Source: Selenomonas sp.
GTDB lineage: Bacteria; Bacillota; Negativicutes; Selenomonadales; Selenomonadaceae
Reading direction: 5' to 3'
DNA length: 16,527 bases
Assembly (NCBI GenBank): GCA_003518745.1
Contig: DOYB01000150.1
Location: 1-16,527, forward strand
A program made the translations under genes and the position numbers. This document shows positions 1 to 7,284 of this stretch, in pieces; positions within the stretch are counted from its first letter, which is position 1, and the number at the start of each line of letters is the position of its first letter. The notes under the pieces are model-generated. The model was not told where the DNA came from. It worked only from the letters and a program-made list of their open reading frames with translations, and did not search any database.

Positions 1-238
1 CATCCTGGCCAATGACATACTGATCCAGAATTGCGCGAATCTCTTTGGGCTTCGGAATGTCCTTCAGTTCAACCTCAACTTCATCACTGAACTCTTCTTC
101 GATTATCTCATTGCAGAGTTCAATGCATTCATCGCAGATATAGACTCCGGGACCCGCCACAAGTTTCCGTACCTGATCCTGGGTCTTTCCGCAGAAGGAG
201 CACTTCAACTGGCCCCTTTCATCCCCAAACTTCAACAT
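1..238 (-). CDS. clpX: ClpX, ATPase subunit of the ClpXP protease (N-terminal part; cut by window edge)
   Basis: Only the first 79 codons are present; the rest lies left of the window. ClpX is the cytoplasmic AAA+ unfoldase that recognises tagged substrates and threads them into ClpP. The visible part is its N-terminal zinc-binding domain, with paired cysteines at residues 13 and 16 (CSFC) and 35 and 38 (CDEC). A linker follows, leading into the PKPKEIRAILDQYVIGQD segment that opens the AAA+ module. The ATG start lies 4 bases after the clpP stop and is preceded by an AAGGGG ribosome site that overlaps the clpP end, so the two are probably translated in concert. The order tig-clpP-clpX is the widespread bacterial arrangement. 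Walker motifs and the IGF loop cannot be checked here. Confidence 0.96.
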   Translation of the reverse strand, partial: MLKFGDERGQLKCSFCGKTQDQVRKLVAGPGVYICDECIELCNEIIEEEFSDEVEVELKDIPKPKEIRAILDQYVIGQD

Positions 239-242
239 TCCA

Positions 243-854
243 TTACCCCTTCTCAGGCTCTTCCTGCTTTAAAGGACGTGTTATGACTTCGTCAATCAAG
301 CCATAGGCCTTAGCCTCCAGAGCCGTCATGAAATTATCACGCTCCGTATCAGCCATAACCTTATCACGTGTCTGCCCGGTGTGCTTCACCAGTATGTCAT
401 TACCTACTTCACGCAGGCGCAGTATTTCCTTTGCCTGGATTTGGATATCCGTAGACTGTCCCTGAGCACCACCCAAAGGCTGATGAATCATTATACGTGC
501 AAGGGGAAGAGCAAAACGCTTGCCCTTAGCTCCGGCAGTCAGAAGCAATGAGCCCATGCTGGCAGCCTGTCCGATACAGATCGTAGACACATCCGGACGA
601 ATGTACTGCATGGTATCATAGATGGCAAGACCTGCCGTCACGACCCCACCGGGACTGTTGATGTATAGATGTATGTCTTTATCGGGATCTTCGGATTCCA
701 AAAAAAGCATCTGCGCGACAATAGCATTAGCCATGCTGTCATCAATCGCACCGCCCAGAAAGATAATACGGTCCTTCAGAAGACGGGAATATATATCATA
801 GGCACGTTCCCCGTGATGGGAACGCTCCACCACCATTGGTACGTAGTAACTCAT
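243..854 (-). CDS. clpP: ATP-dependent Clp protease proteolytic subunit ClpP
   Basis: A 203-residue ClpP, the normal length for the serine protease that forms the double-heptamer degradation chamber used by ClpX and ClpC/ClpA. The catalytic triad is visible: Ser99 in GQAASMGS, His124 in MIHQPLGG and Asp173 in ERDNF. The oligomerisation segment INSPGG lies at 65-70. I chose the ATG of MSYYVPMVVE. A TTG five codons upstream is open, but it lies inside the ribosome site (GGAGAG, 7 bases before the ATG) and so is an unlikely start. No long propeptide is present, so N-terminal processing would be minimal. The gene sits 18 bases after tig and 4 before clpX with no terminator between them, consistent with one transcript. 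Confidence 0.98.
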   Translation of the reverse strand: MSYYVPMVVERSHHGERAYDIYSRLLKDRIIFLGGAIDDSMANAIVAQMLFLESEDPDKDIHLYINSPGGVVTAGLAIYDTMQYIRPDVSTICIGQAASMGSLLLTAGAKGKRFALPLARIMIHQPLGGAQGQSTDIQIQAKEILRLREVGNDILVKHTGQTRDKVMADTERDNFMTALEAKAYGLIDEVITRPLKQEEPEKG

Positions 855-872
855 GTTCTGTCTCTCCAAATA

Positions 873-2162
873 TTACTTTGCGGCACTGTCTATGACGAAT
901 CTCAGTGTTTTCTTGCGAAGCACTGTGAACGCCATGTCAGCCATACGACCCTGCTCGCGAATTATCTTCTTGACATCCTTCGGCTTCACACCATAGGTAA
1001 GGGCCATTTCAGCAACTTCCTGGTCAAGATCCTCTGCCTCAACCTTAATGTCCTCAGCCTTTGCCACCTCTTCCAGCATAAGGTCCGTACGAACATTCTT
1101 CTCCGCAGTCTCCCTGTAGTCAGCGCGGATTTTCTCCAAATCCGTATTGGCATACTGCAAATACGTTTCGAGGTTCAGACCCTGCTGCTCCAAACGCATC
1201 GCCATTTCTTGAATCATGGATGTGACGCGATTATCAATCATGACGGGAGGGACATCTACAGTGATATTTTCCGTTGCCTTCTCGATGATCGCGGTACGGC
1301 GATCCGTCTCTGCCTTACGTTCCGCATTAGCCTCAAGGTTCTTACGTATATCAGCCTTCAGCTCATCCAAAGTCTCGAACTTGCTGATCTTCTTCGCAAG
1401 CTCATCGTCCATGGGAGGAAGCTCCATCTCTTTGATGCTGTGTATGGTGCACTTGAACAGAGCGGGCTTTCCTGCCAGCTTCTCTTCATGGTAATCTTCC
1501 GGGAAGGTGACATTGACCTCAACCTCTTCGCCAATCTTGGCACCGATAAGCTGATCCTCGAATCCGGGAATGAAGCTGCCGGAACCAATCTGAAGGGGAT
1601 AATCCTTGCCCTCCCCTCCATCAAAGGCCTCTCCGTCAACAAAGCCCTTGAAGTCAAGGGTGGTGAAATCTCCGGACTTAACAGCAGTTCCCTCAGGAAC
1701 ATCCACCATTTTTCCCTGACGCTCACACATGCGCTTCAGTTGATTCTCCACGTCCTCATCGGAAACCTCGTCAACCTTTTTCTCTACCTGCAGTCCCTTA
1801 TATTCTCCGAGAGTAACCTCAGGACGGGGGGTAAAAGTAGCCTTGAAAACCACGTTCTTATTCGATTCCAACGTGACAACATCTATGTCGGGACGAGTTA
1901 CCGGCTCAACCTTCTCCTGATCATATGCTTCGTTGAGAGCCTTTGGGCAGAGAATATCGAAGGCCTCTTCCAAAACAGCCTCTTTACCGACCCTTTTCTC
2001 CAAAACATTCCGGGGTGCTTTTCCCTTACGAAATCCAGGGATATTGACGCTATTGGCAAGCTTTTTGCAAGCGCCTTCCTCTGCCTTCGCAAGCTCAGCC
2101 GCATCCACCTCGATGGTAAGAACAACCTTGTAATTTTCTATGTTTTCCTTAGTTACGTTCAT
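873..2162 (-). CDS. tig: Trigger factor, ribosome-associated chaperone and peptidyl-prolyl isomerase
   Basis: A 429-residue trigger factor of standard length. It binds at the ribosomal exit tunnel and shields nascent chains. The ribosome-binding signature GFRKGKAPR is at 43-51 in the N-terminal domain. An FKBP-like prolyl isomerase domain spans roughly 163-245 (LDFKGFVDGEAFDGG, PGFEDQLIG). The helical substrate-binding C-terminal domain follows, rich in charged and amphipathic helices. The ATG follows a GGGAGG site at a slightly long spacing of about 12 bases. It is the first gene of the tig-clpP-clpX cluster and has its own candidate promoter about 75 bases upstream. A 501-codon open frame lies opposite it on the other strand; I treat that as a by-product of its codon use. 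Confidence 0.98.
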   Translation of the reverse strand: MNVTKENIENYKVVLTIEVDAAELAKAEEGACKKLANSVNIPGFRKGKAPRNVLEKRVGKEAVLEEAFDILCPKALNEAYDQEKVEPVTRPDIDVVTLESNKNVVFKATFTPRPEVTLGEYKGLQVEKKVDEVSDEDVENQLKRMCERQGKMVDVPEGTAVKSGDFTTLDFKGFVDGEAFDGGEGKDYPLQIGSGSFIPGFEDQLIGAKIGEEVEVNVTFPEDYHEEKLAGKPALFKCTIHSIKEMELPPMDDELAKKISKFETLDELKADIRKNLEANAERKAETDRRTAIIEKATENITVDVPPVMIDNRVTSMIQEMAMRLEQQGLNLETYLQYANTDLEKIRADYRETAEKNVRTDLMLEEVAKAEDIKVEAEDLDQEVAEMALTYGVKPKDVKKIIREQGRMADMAFTVLRKKTLRFVIDSAAK

Positions 2163-2235
2163 TGCCTGAAATGACCTCCCGCTTTCTTAGGTTGCTGACC
2201 TTGAAACAAATCAAGGAACCGCACATACATTTTTC

Positions 2236-2264
2236 ATAATAACATACCATTTCAAAAAAAACAA
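2236..2264 (-). promoter_or_regulatory. Candidate sigma-70 promoter for tig-clpP-clpX
   Basis: Read on the minus strand, TTGTTT (2264-2259) and TATTAT (2241-2236) are separated by exactly 17 bases, and a TG one base before the -10 gives an extended -10 element. Transcription would begin near 2229, leaving a leader of about 66 bases before tig. The -35 overlaps the T-run that follows the stem-loop at 2269-2302. Confidence 0.65.
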
Positions 2265-2302
2265 GCGAGAAAGCAAATTACTAATTAGGTTTCTTTGCTT
2301 TC
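2254..2302 (-). terminator. Possible weak terminator after the cobalamin adenosyltransferase gene
   Basis: A perfect 9-bp stem (GAAAGCAAA at 2269-2277 with TTTGCTTTC at 2294-2302) encloses a 16-base loop. On the minus strand it is followed, after 7 bases, by eight Ts at 2261-2254. The gap between stem and T-run and the AT-rich stem make it a poor intrinsic terminator. Because the T-run is shared with the tig -35 element, it may serve mainly to separate the two transcripts. Confidence 0.35.
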
Positions 2303-2379
2303 CCACTCCTATAACAAACCCATTCAACCGTAACAGACCTATCCATATTTTGGGGGCTTATCCATGCCTCGGATACCTG

Positions 2380-2895
2380 TTATACATCAGCCTTTCCCGG
2401 CTGCTCCTGTTCCTCACGCATAAGCAGGAAACAGTAATCCGACAGACGGTTCAGGAAAATACGATCCTCTTTGTGGGTTGGCTCAGTCTCAGCCATCTCA
2501 CAGAAAAGACGTTCAGCCCGACGTGTTATAGTGCGGGCCATGTCCAACATGGCACCCGACTTTGTATCCCCGGGAACAATAAATGCTTTTAGTGGCGGCA
2601 GCATCCCCTCTATCCTGTCCATCTCCTCTTCAAGTACCGCGATATGCTCGGTATTTATTATAGGCTCCTTTCCAATGCTTGCAAGATCTGCCATCAAAAG
2701 GGGCATCAATTTCTGAAGAGCAAGTATGCTGTTTTTGACCTTAGGTGTCACGGCAAAAGCCCTAGCCATCCCCAAAGCAGAATTAACCTCATCCACAGTA
2801 CCGTATACCTTAACCCTTATGGATGATTTGTCCACCCTCTCACCGGTATATAGACTTGTCCTTCCCTCATCTCCTGTTTTGGTATAAACCCCCAT
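2380..2895 (-). CDS. PduO-type ATP:cob(I)alamin adenosyltransferase
   Basis: A 171-residue PduO-type corrinoid adenosyltransferase. It transfers the adenosyl group of ATP to cob(I)alamin or cob(I)yrinate diamide, giving the coenzyme B12 form used by mutases and diol dehydratases. The N-terminal ATP-binding signature TKTGDEGRTSL is at 5-15. The conserved VYGTVDEVNSALG is at 30-42. The C-terminal helices carry RRAERLF (125-131) and NRLSDYCF (149-156). I chose the ATG of MGVYTK because AGGGAGG sits 8 bases before it; an upstream in-frame start at 2934 has no such site. No other cobalamin gene is nearby, so it may serve salvage. I see no B12 box or cobalamin riboswitch in the 140-base leader. That leader does hold an 8-base tandem repeat (2913-2928) and a small hairpin (2935-2951). 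Confidence 0.93.
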   Translation of the reverse strand: MGVYTKTGDEGRTSLYTGERVDKSSIRVKVYGTVDEVNSALGMARAFAVTPKVKNSILALQKLMPLLMADLASIGKEPIINTEHIAVLEEEMDRIEGMLPPLKAFIVPGDTKSGAMLDMARTITRRAERLFCEMAETEPTHKEDRIFLNRLSDYCFLLMREEQEQPGKADV

Positions 2896-3005
2896 ATATG
2901 TTTCCTCCCTATGAAGCAATGAAGCAATCACCACGCAAAATCACGTTTTGCATGGCACTCCTACACGAATTCTAAGATTATCTTCCACCTGTGGATTCGA
3001 CTCGT

Positions 3006-3031
3006 AAAAAAAGGGGCTGTTCACAGCCCCT
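3006..3031 (-). terminator. Intrinsic terminator after ndk
   Basis: On the minus strand an 8-bp perfect stem (AGGGGCTG with CAGCCCCT) closes on a TGAA tetraloop and is followed at once by seven Ts. It begins 5 bases past the ndk stop codon and is a textbook strong terminator. Confidence 0.93.
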
Positions 3032-3035
3032 AGCA

Positions 3036-3452
3036 CTACTCACAAATTTCAGTCTCATTAAAGAAAATCGGAATCTCCCTGGCGGCACTTTCCGGGCTGT
3101 CCGAAGCATGTACCGCATTACGGCTTCCGCTTTCAGCATACAGTTTGCGTATCGTTCCCTCTGCCGCATCCTTGGGATTTGTCTTTCCGTTTATTTCACG
3201 TACCCTTGAAATGGCATTTTCACCCTCCAGCACCAATGCGATCAACGGGGCGGATGTCATAAAGGACACCAAGTCATCATAATAGGGCCGTCCAATGTGC
3301 TCTACATAATGCTTAGAAGCCAGTCTCTCTGTCATTTGCATGAGCTTCATGGCTATAATACGGAAGCCCTCATTCTCATACCGCTTGATTATATCACCAC
3401 TGTAATGCTTTGCAAAGGCATCCGGTTTAATGAGCACCAATGTTCTTTCCAT
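3036..3452 (-). CDS. ndk: Nucleoside diphosphate kinase
   Basis: A 138-residue nucleoside diphosphate kinase, which balances NTP and dNTP pools by moving the terminal phosphate through a phosphohistidine. The opening MERTLVLIKPDA carries the conserved active-site lysine (K9). The catalytic His115 lies in NAVHASDS, where the usual Gly after His is Ala, a substitution the family tolerates. The ESAAREI segment follows. The start is ambiguous. ATG at 3452 gives the typical N-terminus but lies 12 bases from GGGAGG. A TTG two codons upstream (3458) lies 6 bases from it and overlaps the stop of the preceding gene. I prefer ATG on family grounds. The gene is co-transcribed with the carbonic anhydrase-like gene 2 bases upstream and ends at a strong terminator. 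Confidence 0.97.
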   Translation of the reverse strand: MERTLVLIKPDAFAKHYSGDIIKRYENEGFRIIAMKLMQMTERLASKHYVEHIGRPYYDDLVSFMTSAPLIALVLEGENAISRVREINGKTNPKDAAEGTIRKLYAESGSRNAVHASDSPESAAREIPIFFNETEICE

Positions 3453-3454
3453 AC

Positions 3455-3994
3455 TCAAAAAATTCCTCCCTTAAGCTTTTCCATTTCTTCCATATATTTC
3501 TCAGCATAGACATGACAGTTCAATGCCGACTCGTGAAGAGCTTCTATCTCATCTTCCCTGAGAGAACGCACTATTTTGGCAGGATTCCCGTACACAAGAG
3601 AATTAGCTGGTATCTTCTTGCGCTGAGCCAGAAGGGTTCCGGCTCCTATTATGCAATTATCTCCTATTTCCGTGTACCCCAGCAGAATCGAACCCATACC
3701 TATGAGACAATGGCTTCCTATCCTGCGGCTGTGAACCAGCGCATTGTGACCTATTATGACATAATCCCCAATCTCTGTAGGAGAATCCCCCATTACATGA
3801 ACCGTCGAATTATCCTGAACATTGGCATAGGAACCAATGCGTACGGGCTGGTAATCCCCCCGAACCACCGCACTGAACCAGATGCTGGAGCACTCGCCTA
3901 TCGTTACGTCCCCAACTATAGCAGCTGTTGGCGCCACAAACACATCCTTCGCCAACTGAGGTGACTTTGACTGATAAGGCATTATTATGCCCAT
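3455..3994 (-). CDS. Gamma-class carbonic anhydrase-like hexapeptide-repeat protein
   Basis: A 179-residue left-handed beta-helix protein of the gamma carbonic anhydrase/YrdA-CaiE group. Hexapeptide repeats run from about 18 to 125 (for example IVGDVTIGE, IGDYVIIGHNALV, IGDNCIIGAGTLL). A C-terminal helix follows. Three histidines are placed like the zinc ligands of the family: His66 in STVHV, and His83 and His88 in GHNALVHS. It forms trimers in known members. Hydration of CO2 is plausible, but many homologues have no proven activity. I chose the ATG at 3994 with GGGAGG 7 bases upstream; a TTG further up lies within that site. The stop sits almost on the ndk start, so the two are coupled. Its own promoter carries a striking inverted repeat. 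Confidence 0.9.
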   Translation of the reverse strand: MGIIMPYQSKSPQLAKDVFVAPTAAIVGDVTIGECSSIWFSAVVRGDYQPVRIGSYANVQDNSTVHVMGDSPTEIGDYVIIGHNALVHSRRIGSHCLIGMGSILLGYTEIGDNCIIGAGTLLAQRKKIPANSLVYGNPAKIVRSLREDEIEALHESALNCHVYAEKYMEEMEKLKGGIF

Positions 3995-4032
3995 AGAACC
4001 GCCTCCCAAAACGAGTGTTTATTCACCTCTCA

Positions 4033-4061
4033 ATTATAGCGGAATGTTCAGATTTTGCCAA
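4033..4061 (-). promoter_or_regulatory. Candidate sigma-70 promoter for the carbonic anhydrase-like gene and ndk
   Basis: On the minus strand TTGGCA (4061-4056) and a consensus TATAAT (4038-4033) are separated by 17 bases. Transcription would start near 4026, giving a leader of about 32 bases before the ATG at 3994. The -35 and most of the spacer lie within the inverted repeat 4044-4077, so a repressor or activator binding there would act directly on this promoter. Confidence 0.8.
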
Positions 4062-4077
4062 GTTAAAATCTGAACAT
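4044..4077. repeat. Perfect 13-bp inverted repeat over the promoter; operator candidate
   Basis: ATGTTCAGATTTT (4044-4056) and its exact reverse complement (4065-4077) flank an 8-base centre that holds most of the -35 element. The arms are separated by two helical turns centre to centre, as for a dimeric DNA-binding protein. No T-run follows on either strand, so it is not a usual intrinsic terminator. It could also act as a 3'-end hairpin for the upstream MATE transcript. Confidence 0.7.
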
Positions 4078-4127
4078 ACAGGCAAAAATCATTCCCTGTT
4101 ATTTCAGTTTTCCAAACAGATTATAGG

Positions 4128-5876
4128 TCATACCTTCAACAACAGATTGTTAAGGTTCATGGTATTCAGATAAGTCACCTCTGAAGCCATGCCAAGCACC
4201 AGCCTGATCCCTATTTTTTCATCGGGCTTGTCTGACTTGTGAAGGCTATAGTATTCCTTGGGATCAAACTGAGCGCCATCATCTCTGATACGCAGGACAA
4301 ATTCCCCGTTGCTGAACATGACCTTGAGCATAAGGCGGTGGGACTTACCATCACCAAACGACCAGTCCAGCACATTTTTCCCCATCTCTTCCATAAACAA
4401 AGACAAACGGAAAGCCTGCTGCCTGTTTCCTCCATGCTCTTTGACAAATTCCTCCGCTGTTTTGCAGCACTCGCACAGCTGAGGAATATCGGCAATCTCC
4501 CACTCCAAATAATTCTCAGCGGGCAGTCCGTAGGAATCAGGCTGCAAAATCAAGCCGTCCAAAGAAAATGGATTTCTCTTCATGGAAAATCCAACCAACA
4601 GGATTACAAAAGCCAGAGCGCAAGCCACTGACACAAGATAGCTGTACCACACTGCCTCTACGCCCATGACCTCCGGCGCGATATGGGCAAACAGGGCCGC
4701 GTTGGCGGCCATGACTATCAGAATAGCATTCCCCATCATAAACCGCTTCAACCCACGCAAATAGCCCACATAGCATAAGACAAGGCCGCGGAAAATAAAC
4801 TGCAGAGCAAAAATCCGCAGGCCAAAGGTACCCAAAGCGATTATGATTGTATCGTCCGTAAAGAGCCGGACAGCCAAGTCTCCAATCAGCCAGCAAAGCA
4901 CAATTAGAACCGCATTGATCATAATGGCCTTTCGGCACATAACGGCAATTATCTCCTTGAGGCCATCCCTGTCCTCCTCGCCGTTGGCAATTCCCGTAAC
5001 CATGGCGGTCATGTCCCCCATGCCATTGCCAAAGCACAGTAGAATTTCCCCCACCTTAGCCACTATTGTAAAAGCAGCCACATAGGGCTCGGAACCGTAC
5101 TGCAGAAAAGCCACGTTCAAGGCCGCTGCAGTCAGACCCAGGCACATAGAATTGACGAAGGCCGGTGTGCCGTAGGACATGATTTCTCCCACTCGTCCCA
5201 GCTTCACTAAGCGAAGTGAAAACCGCGCCGTACGCTTCTTGCCGAAAAAGCACAGGAGCATCACTGTCCCCGCCACATAGCCGCTCAGGGTGGTGGCCAG
5301 CGCCATCCCAAGCACGCCGCCATGGAACACAAAGAGATTCAAAAGGTCGAAGACGATATCCAATACAAAGACCAAGCTTACTGCCACCACGTTGGTCTGC
5401 CTGTCACCCTCAATCTGCAGGATAGCCGGAAGAGTCGTAATGACAGTAAGAATCGGCATCATGGGAACATAGCCCAACATATAGTCCAGCGTGGAGGAAA
5501 AGAGCCCCGTTCCGGGCGTAAGCCCAAGTGCCTGACATATAGTGGACGCAAACATCAAAATCAACAGGGTGCAAACGATGGAAATGGCCAAAGAAACCGT
5601 CAGAGTGGTGGAAAACACCTGATTGATTTCCTCCGTATCCCCTTTTCCCGAAGCGTTACTGCAAATGATGGAATTGCCGGCAGACATAACGACGGCAACT
5701 GCCAGCACTACCAATGCCACCGGCGTCACCATACCCTCGGCCGCCACAGCTTCGGCTCCAAGAAACTGCCCCGACAAAGCCGTATCAATGACCGTGCAGA
5801 TGGTCATCACGATCTGGCTCATAATGATGGTAGGGAGCATCCGCTGAATATAGCCGGATATAAAGGTCTTTTTCAT
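4128..5876 (-). CDS. MATE-family transporter fused to a C-terminal RsbW-like (HATPase_c_2) ATP-binding domain
   Basis: A 582-residue two-part protein. Residues 1-435 form a 12-helix MATE (multi-antimicrobial extrusion) transporter, with family features such as DTALSGQFLGAEAVAA near the N-terminus and a second-half repeat from about 230. MATE proteins expel cationic compounds using Na+ or H+ gradients. Residues about 450-582 are a soluble GHKL-type ATPase resembling anti-sigma kinases. They show an N-box ExxxN (E497, N501), a G1-like RDDGAQFDP (531-539), a G2-like GIRLVLGMASEV (556-567) and a closing NNLLLKV. Typical MATE proteins end near 450, so the extra 130 residues are a real extension in one frame. 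The ATG has GGAGG 5 bases upstream. The gene follows rmuC by 33 bases. Substrate and the role of the ATPase domain are unknown. Confidence 0.9.
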   Translation of the reverse strand: MKKTFISGYIQRMLPTIIMSQIVMTICTVIDTALSGQFLGAEAVAAEGMVTPVALVVLAVAVVMSAGNSIICSNASGKGDTEEINQVFSTTLTVSLAISIVCTLLILMFASTICQALGLTPGTGLFSSTLDYMLGYVPMMPILTVITTLPAILQIEGDRQTNVVAVSLVFVLDIVFDLLNLFVFHGGVLGMALATTLSGYVAGTVMLLCFFGKKRTARFSLRLVKLGRVGEIMSYGTPAFVNSMCLGLTAAALNVAFLQYGSEPYVAAFTIVAKVGEILLCFGNGMGDMTAMVTGIANGEEDRDGLKEIIAVMCRKAIMINAVLIVLCWLIGDLAVRLFTDDTIIIALGTFGLRIFALQFIFRGLVLCYVGYLRGLKRFMMGNAILIVMAANAALFAHIAPEVMGVEAVWYSYLVSVACALAFVILLVGFSMKRNPFSLDGLILQPDSYGLPAENYLEWEIADIPQLCECCKTAEEFVKEHGGNRQQAFRLSLFMEEMGKNVLDWSFGDGKSHRLMLKVMFSNGEFVLRIRDDGAQFDPKEYYSLHKSDKPDEKIGIRLVLGMASEVTYLNTMNLNNLLLKV

Positions 5877-5909
5877 TTATTCCTCCGTCAGATATGCGAC
5901 CATAATTTT

Positions 5910-7205
5910 TCAGAAAAATATATCCTCGTCAATATCCTCCAATACTCTCTTGGCCGCGCCTTCATCAAGCGCCTCAACCTGACGCAATTTCCTGCGTATG
6001 GCCTTTGACCTTGTACCCATAAGACTTTCCAGATCCGTATTCGTCTGGTTCAAATGATTCTGCATCTTGAGCATTCCCATTTCGAACTTTTCGAATTCAG
6101 TCTTTACAGCCCCAAGCACCTCCCATACCTCATTGGAGCGCTTTTGAATAGCAAGTGTCTGGAAACCCATTTGCAGACTGTTCAGGAATGCCGCCATTGT
6201 GCTGGGGCCTGTAACATTCACATGGAATTTCCGCTGAAGCTCCTCCATAAGCCCGCTGTGATTTACTACCTCGGCATACAAGCCTTCAAAGGGCAGGAAC
6301 ATAATGGCGAAGTTAGTGGTGGCAGGCGGATATATGTACTTATCCCTTATATCCTTGGCCTCAGAGAGCAATCTTTTTCTGAAGGTATTGAATGCCTCCT
6401 CCATAACTTCCCTGTCCCCGCTCTGTCTGGCATCCTGGAGAGCTGTGTACGCATCCCCCGGAAACTTGGAATCAATGGGAATATAAACCGGTTCCTCTTC
6501 CTTAACCCCCGGGAGCCTTACGGCAAACTCCACACGATTGCTGCTCTTAGGGACTGTAGCAACATTCTTTTCATACTGATTCGGTGACAGAATTTCTTGA
6601 AGAATGGCCTCCAGCTGGATTTCTCCCAGAATCCCCCTTGTCTTTACTCCCGAAAGAACCTTTTTCAAGCCCCCAACGTCATTGGCAAGGCTTTTCATCT
6701 CACCCAGACCTGCGTGAACCTGCTCTAATCTTTCACTGACATTTCTAAAGGACTCAGAAATTCTTCTTTCAAGGGAAACCTCCAGCTTCTCATTTACAGT
6801 TTCACGAATTTGCTCCAACTGTTGTTTGTTTTCCTCTCTGACCTCTGATAGAGCCTTGTCCACGCTGTTTTTTACCGTGTCGAATTTAAGCACGTTCATG
6901 GCCTCAAGGGACTGCAGCCGATTCTCAAGTTGAGTCATGGAATCCGACATGCTCTGCCTGAAACGGTCATTGGATTTGTGAATAATGTCGTTCAGTGTCC
7001 TGATTGCCTGAAGATTGCCATCACCTATATGAGCAACAGAAGAGTTAATATTCTGCTGCAAACGTTCAGCCCTGGCCTGCAGCAGTGAGTTATACCGGTC
7101 AGCGCTGCCAAATTCAGACTGCCTGTTCCTCATGTTGAGCAAAAGTACTATAATGAGTACCAGCGCAATAAAAATCAGGCATAAAAGTAGCTGCTCTACT
7201 GTCAT
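5910..7205 (-). CDS. rmuC: RmuC-family DNA recombination protein
   Basis: A 431-residue RmuC homologue. RmuC restrains inversions and recombination at short inverted repeats, and its core is related to restriction endonuclease folds. Residues 5-24 form an N-terminal membrane anchor, followed by a long coiled coil (about 40-180). The conserved core has VKTRGILGEIQLEAIL (187-202), YIPIDSKFP (241-249), FLPFEGLYAEV (303-313) and GPSTMAAFLNSLQMGF (333-348). The ATG is preceded by AGGGAG at 8 bases. A candidate promoter lies about 45 bases upstream. It is the first gene before the MATE fusion and faces the trkH pair. The biochemical activity of the family is not settled. Confidence 0.94.
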   Translation of the reverse strand: MTVEQLLLCLIFIALVLIIVLLLNMRNRQSEFGSADRYNSLLQARAERLQQNINSSVAHIGDGNLQAIRTLNDIIHKSNDRFRQSMSDSMTQLENRLQSLEAMNVLKFDTVKNSVDKALSEVREENKQQLEQIRETVNEKLEVSLERRISESFRNVSERLEQVHAGLGEMKSLANDVGGLKKVLSGVKTRGILGEIQLEAILQEILSPNQYEKNVATVPKSSNRVEFAVRLPGVKEEEPVYIPIDSKFPGDAYTALQDARQSGDREVMEEAFNTFRKRLLSEAKDIRDKYIYPPATTNFAIMFLPFEGLYAEVVNHSGLMEELQRKFHVNVTGPSTMAAFLNSLQMGFQTLAIQKRSNEVWEVLGAVKTEFEKFEMGMLKMQNHLNQTNTDLESLMGTRSKAIRRKLRQVEALDEGAAKRVLEDIDEDIFF

Positions 7206-7249
7206 TGAAATTACTCCCTAAAGCATTCAAATAGAAAAAAATCTCATAT

Positions 7250-7278
7250 ATTCTATCAAAAAGCTCAAAGAAAGGCAA
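7250..7278 (-). promoter_or_regulatory. Candidate promoter for rmuC
   Basis: On the minus strand TTGCCT (7278-7273) and TAGAAT (7255-7250) are 17 bases apart. Transcription would begin near 7243, about 38 bases before the rmuC ATG. Its -35 is only 6 bases from the -35 of the opposing trkH promoter, so the two polymerase sites are back to back. Confidence 0.6.
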
Positions 7279-7284
7279 TACACA

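Noticed and set aside
855..869. Upstream TTG start for clpP (five extra codons)
   Set aside because: The TTG is part of the Shine-Dalgarno region that serves the ATG at 854, and the ATG gives the standard ClpP N-terminus.
669..2174. A 501-codon plus-strand open frame opposite tig and clpP
   Set aside because: It lies wholly antisense to well-recognised genes, has no ribosome site, and its translation has no recognisable domain. It is explained by the codon use of tig.
2896..3005. Cobalamin riboswitch before the adenosyltransferase gene
   Set aside because: The space is too short and I see no B12 box or the expected multi-stem core.
4044..4077. Inverted repeat as an intrinsic terminator of the MATE gene
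   Set aside because: The stem is AT-rich and no T-run follows it on the minus strand; it overlaps a consensus promoter instead.
4537..5037. A 166-codon minus-strand frame inside the MATE gene
   Set aside because: It lies in another frame of the same strand, within sequence encoding MATE helices, with no start signal; the MATE frame is continuous.
5322..6008. A 228-codon plus-strand frame opposite the MATE fusion and the rmuC end
   Set aside because: It is antisense to solid genes, rich in His, Gln, Arg and Asn as expected from a shadow frame, and has no ribosome site.
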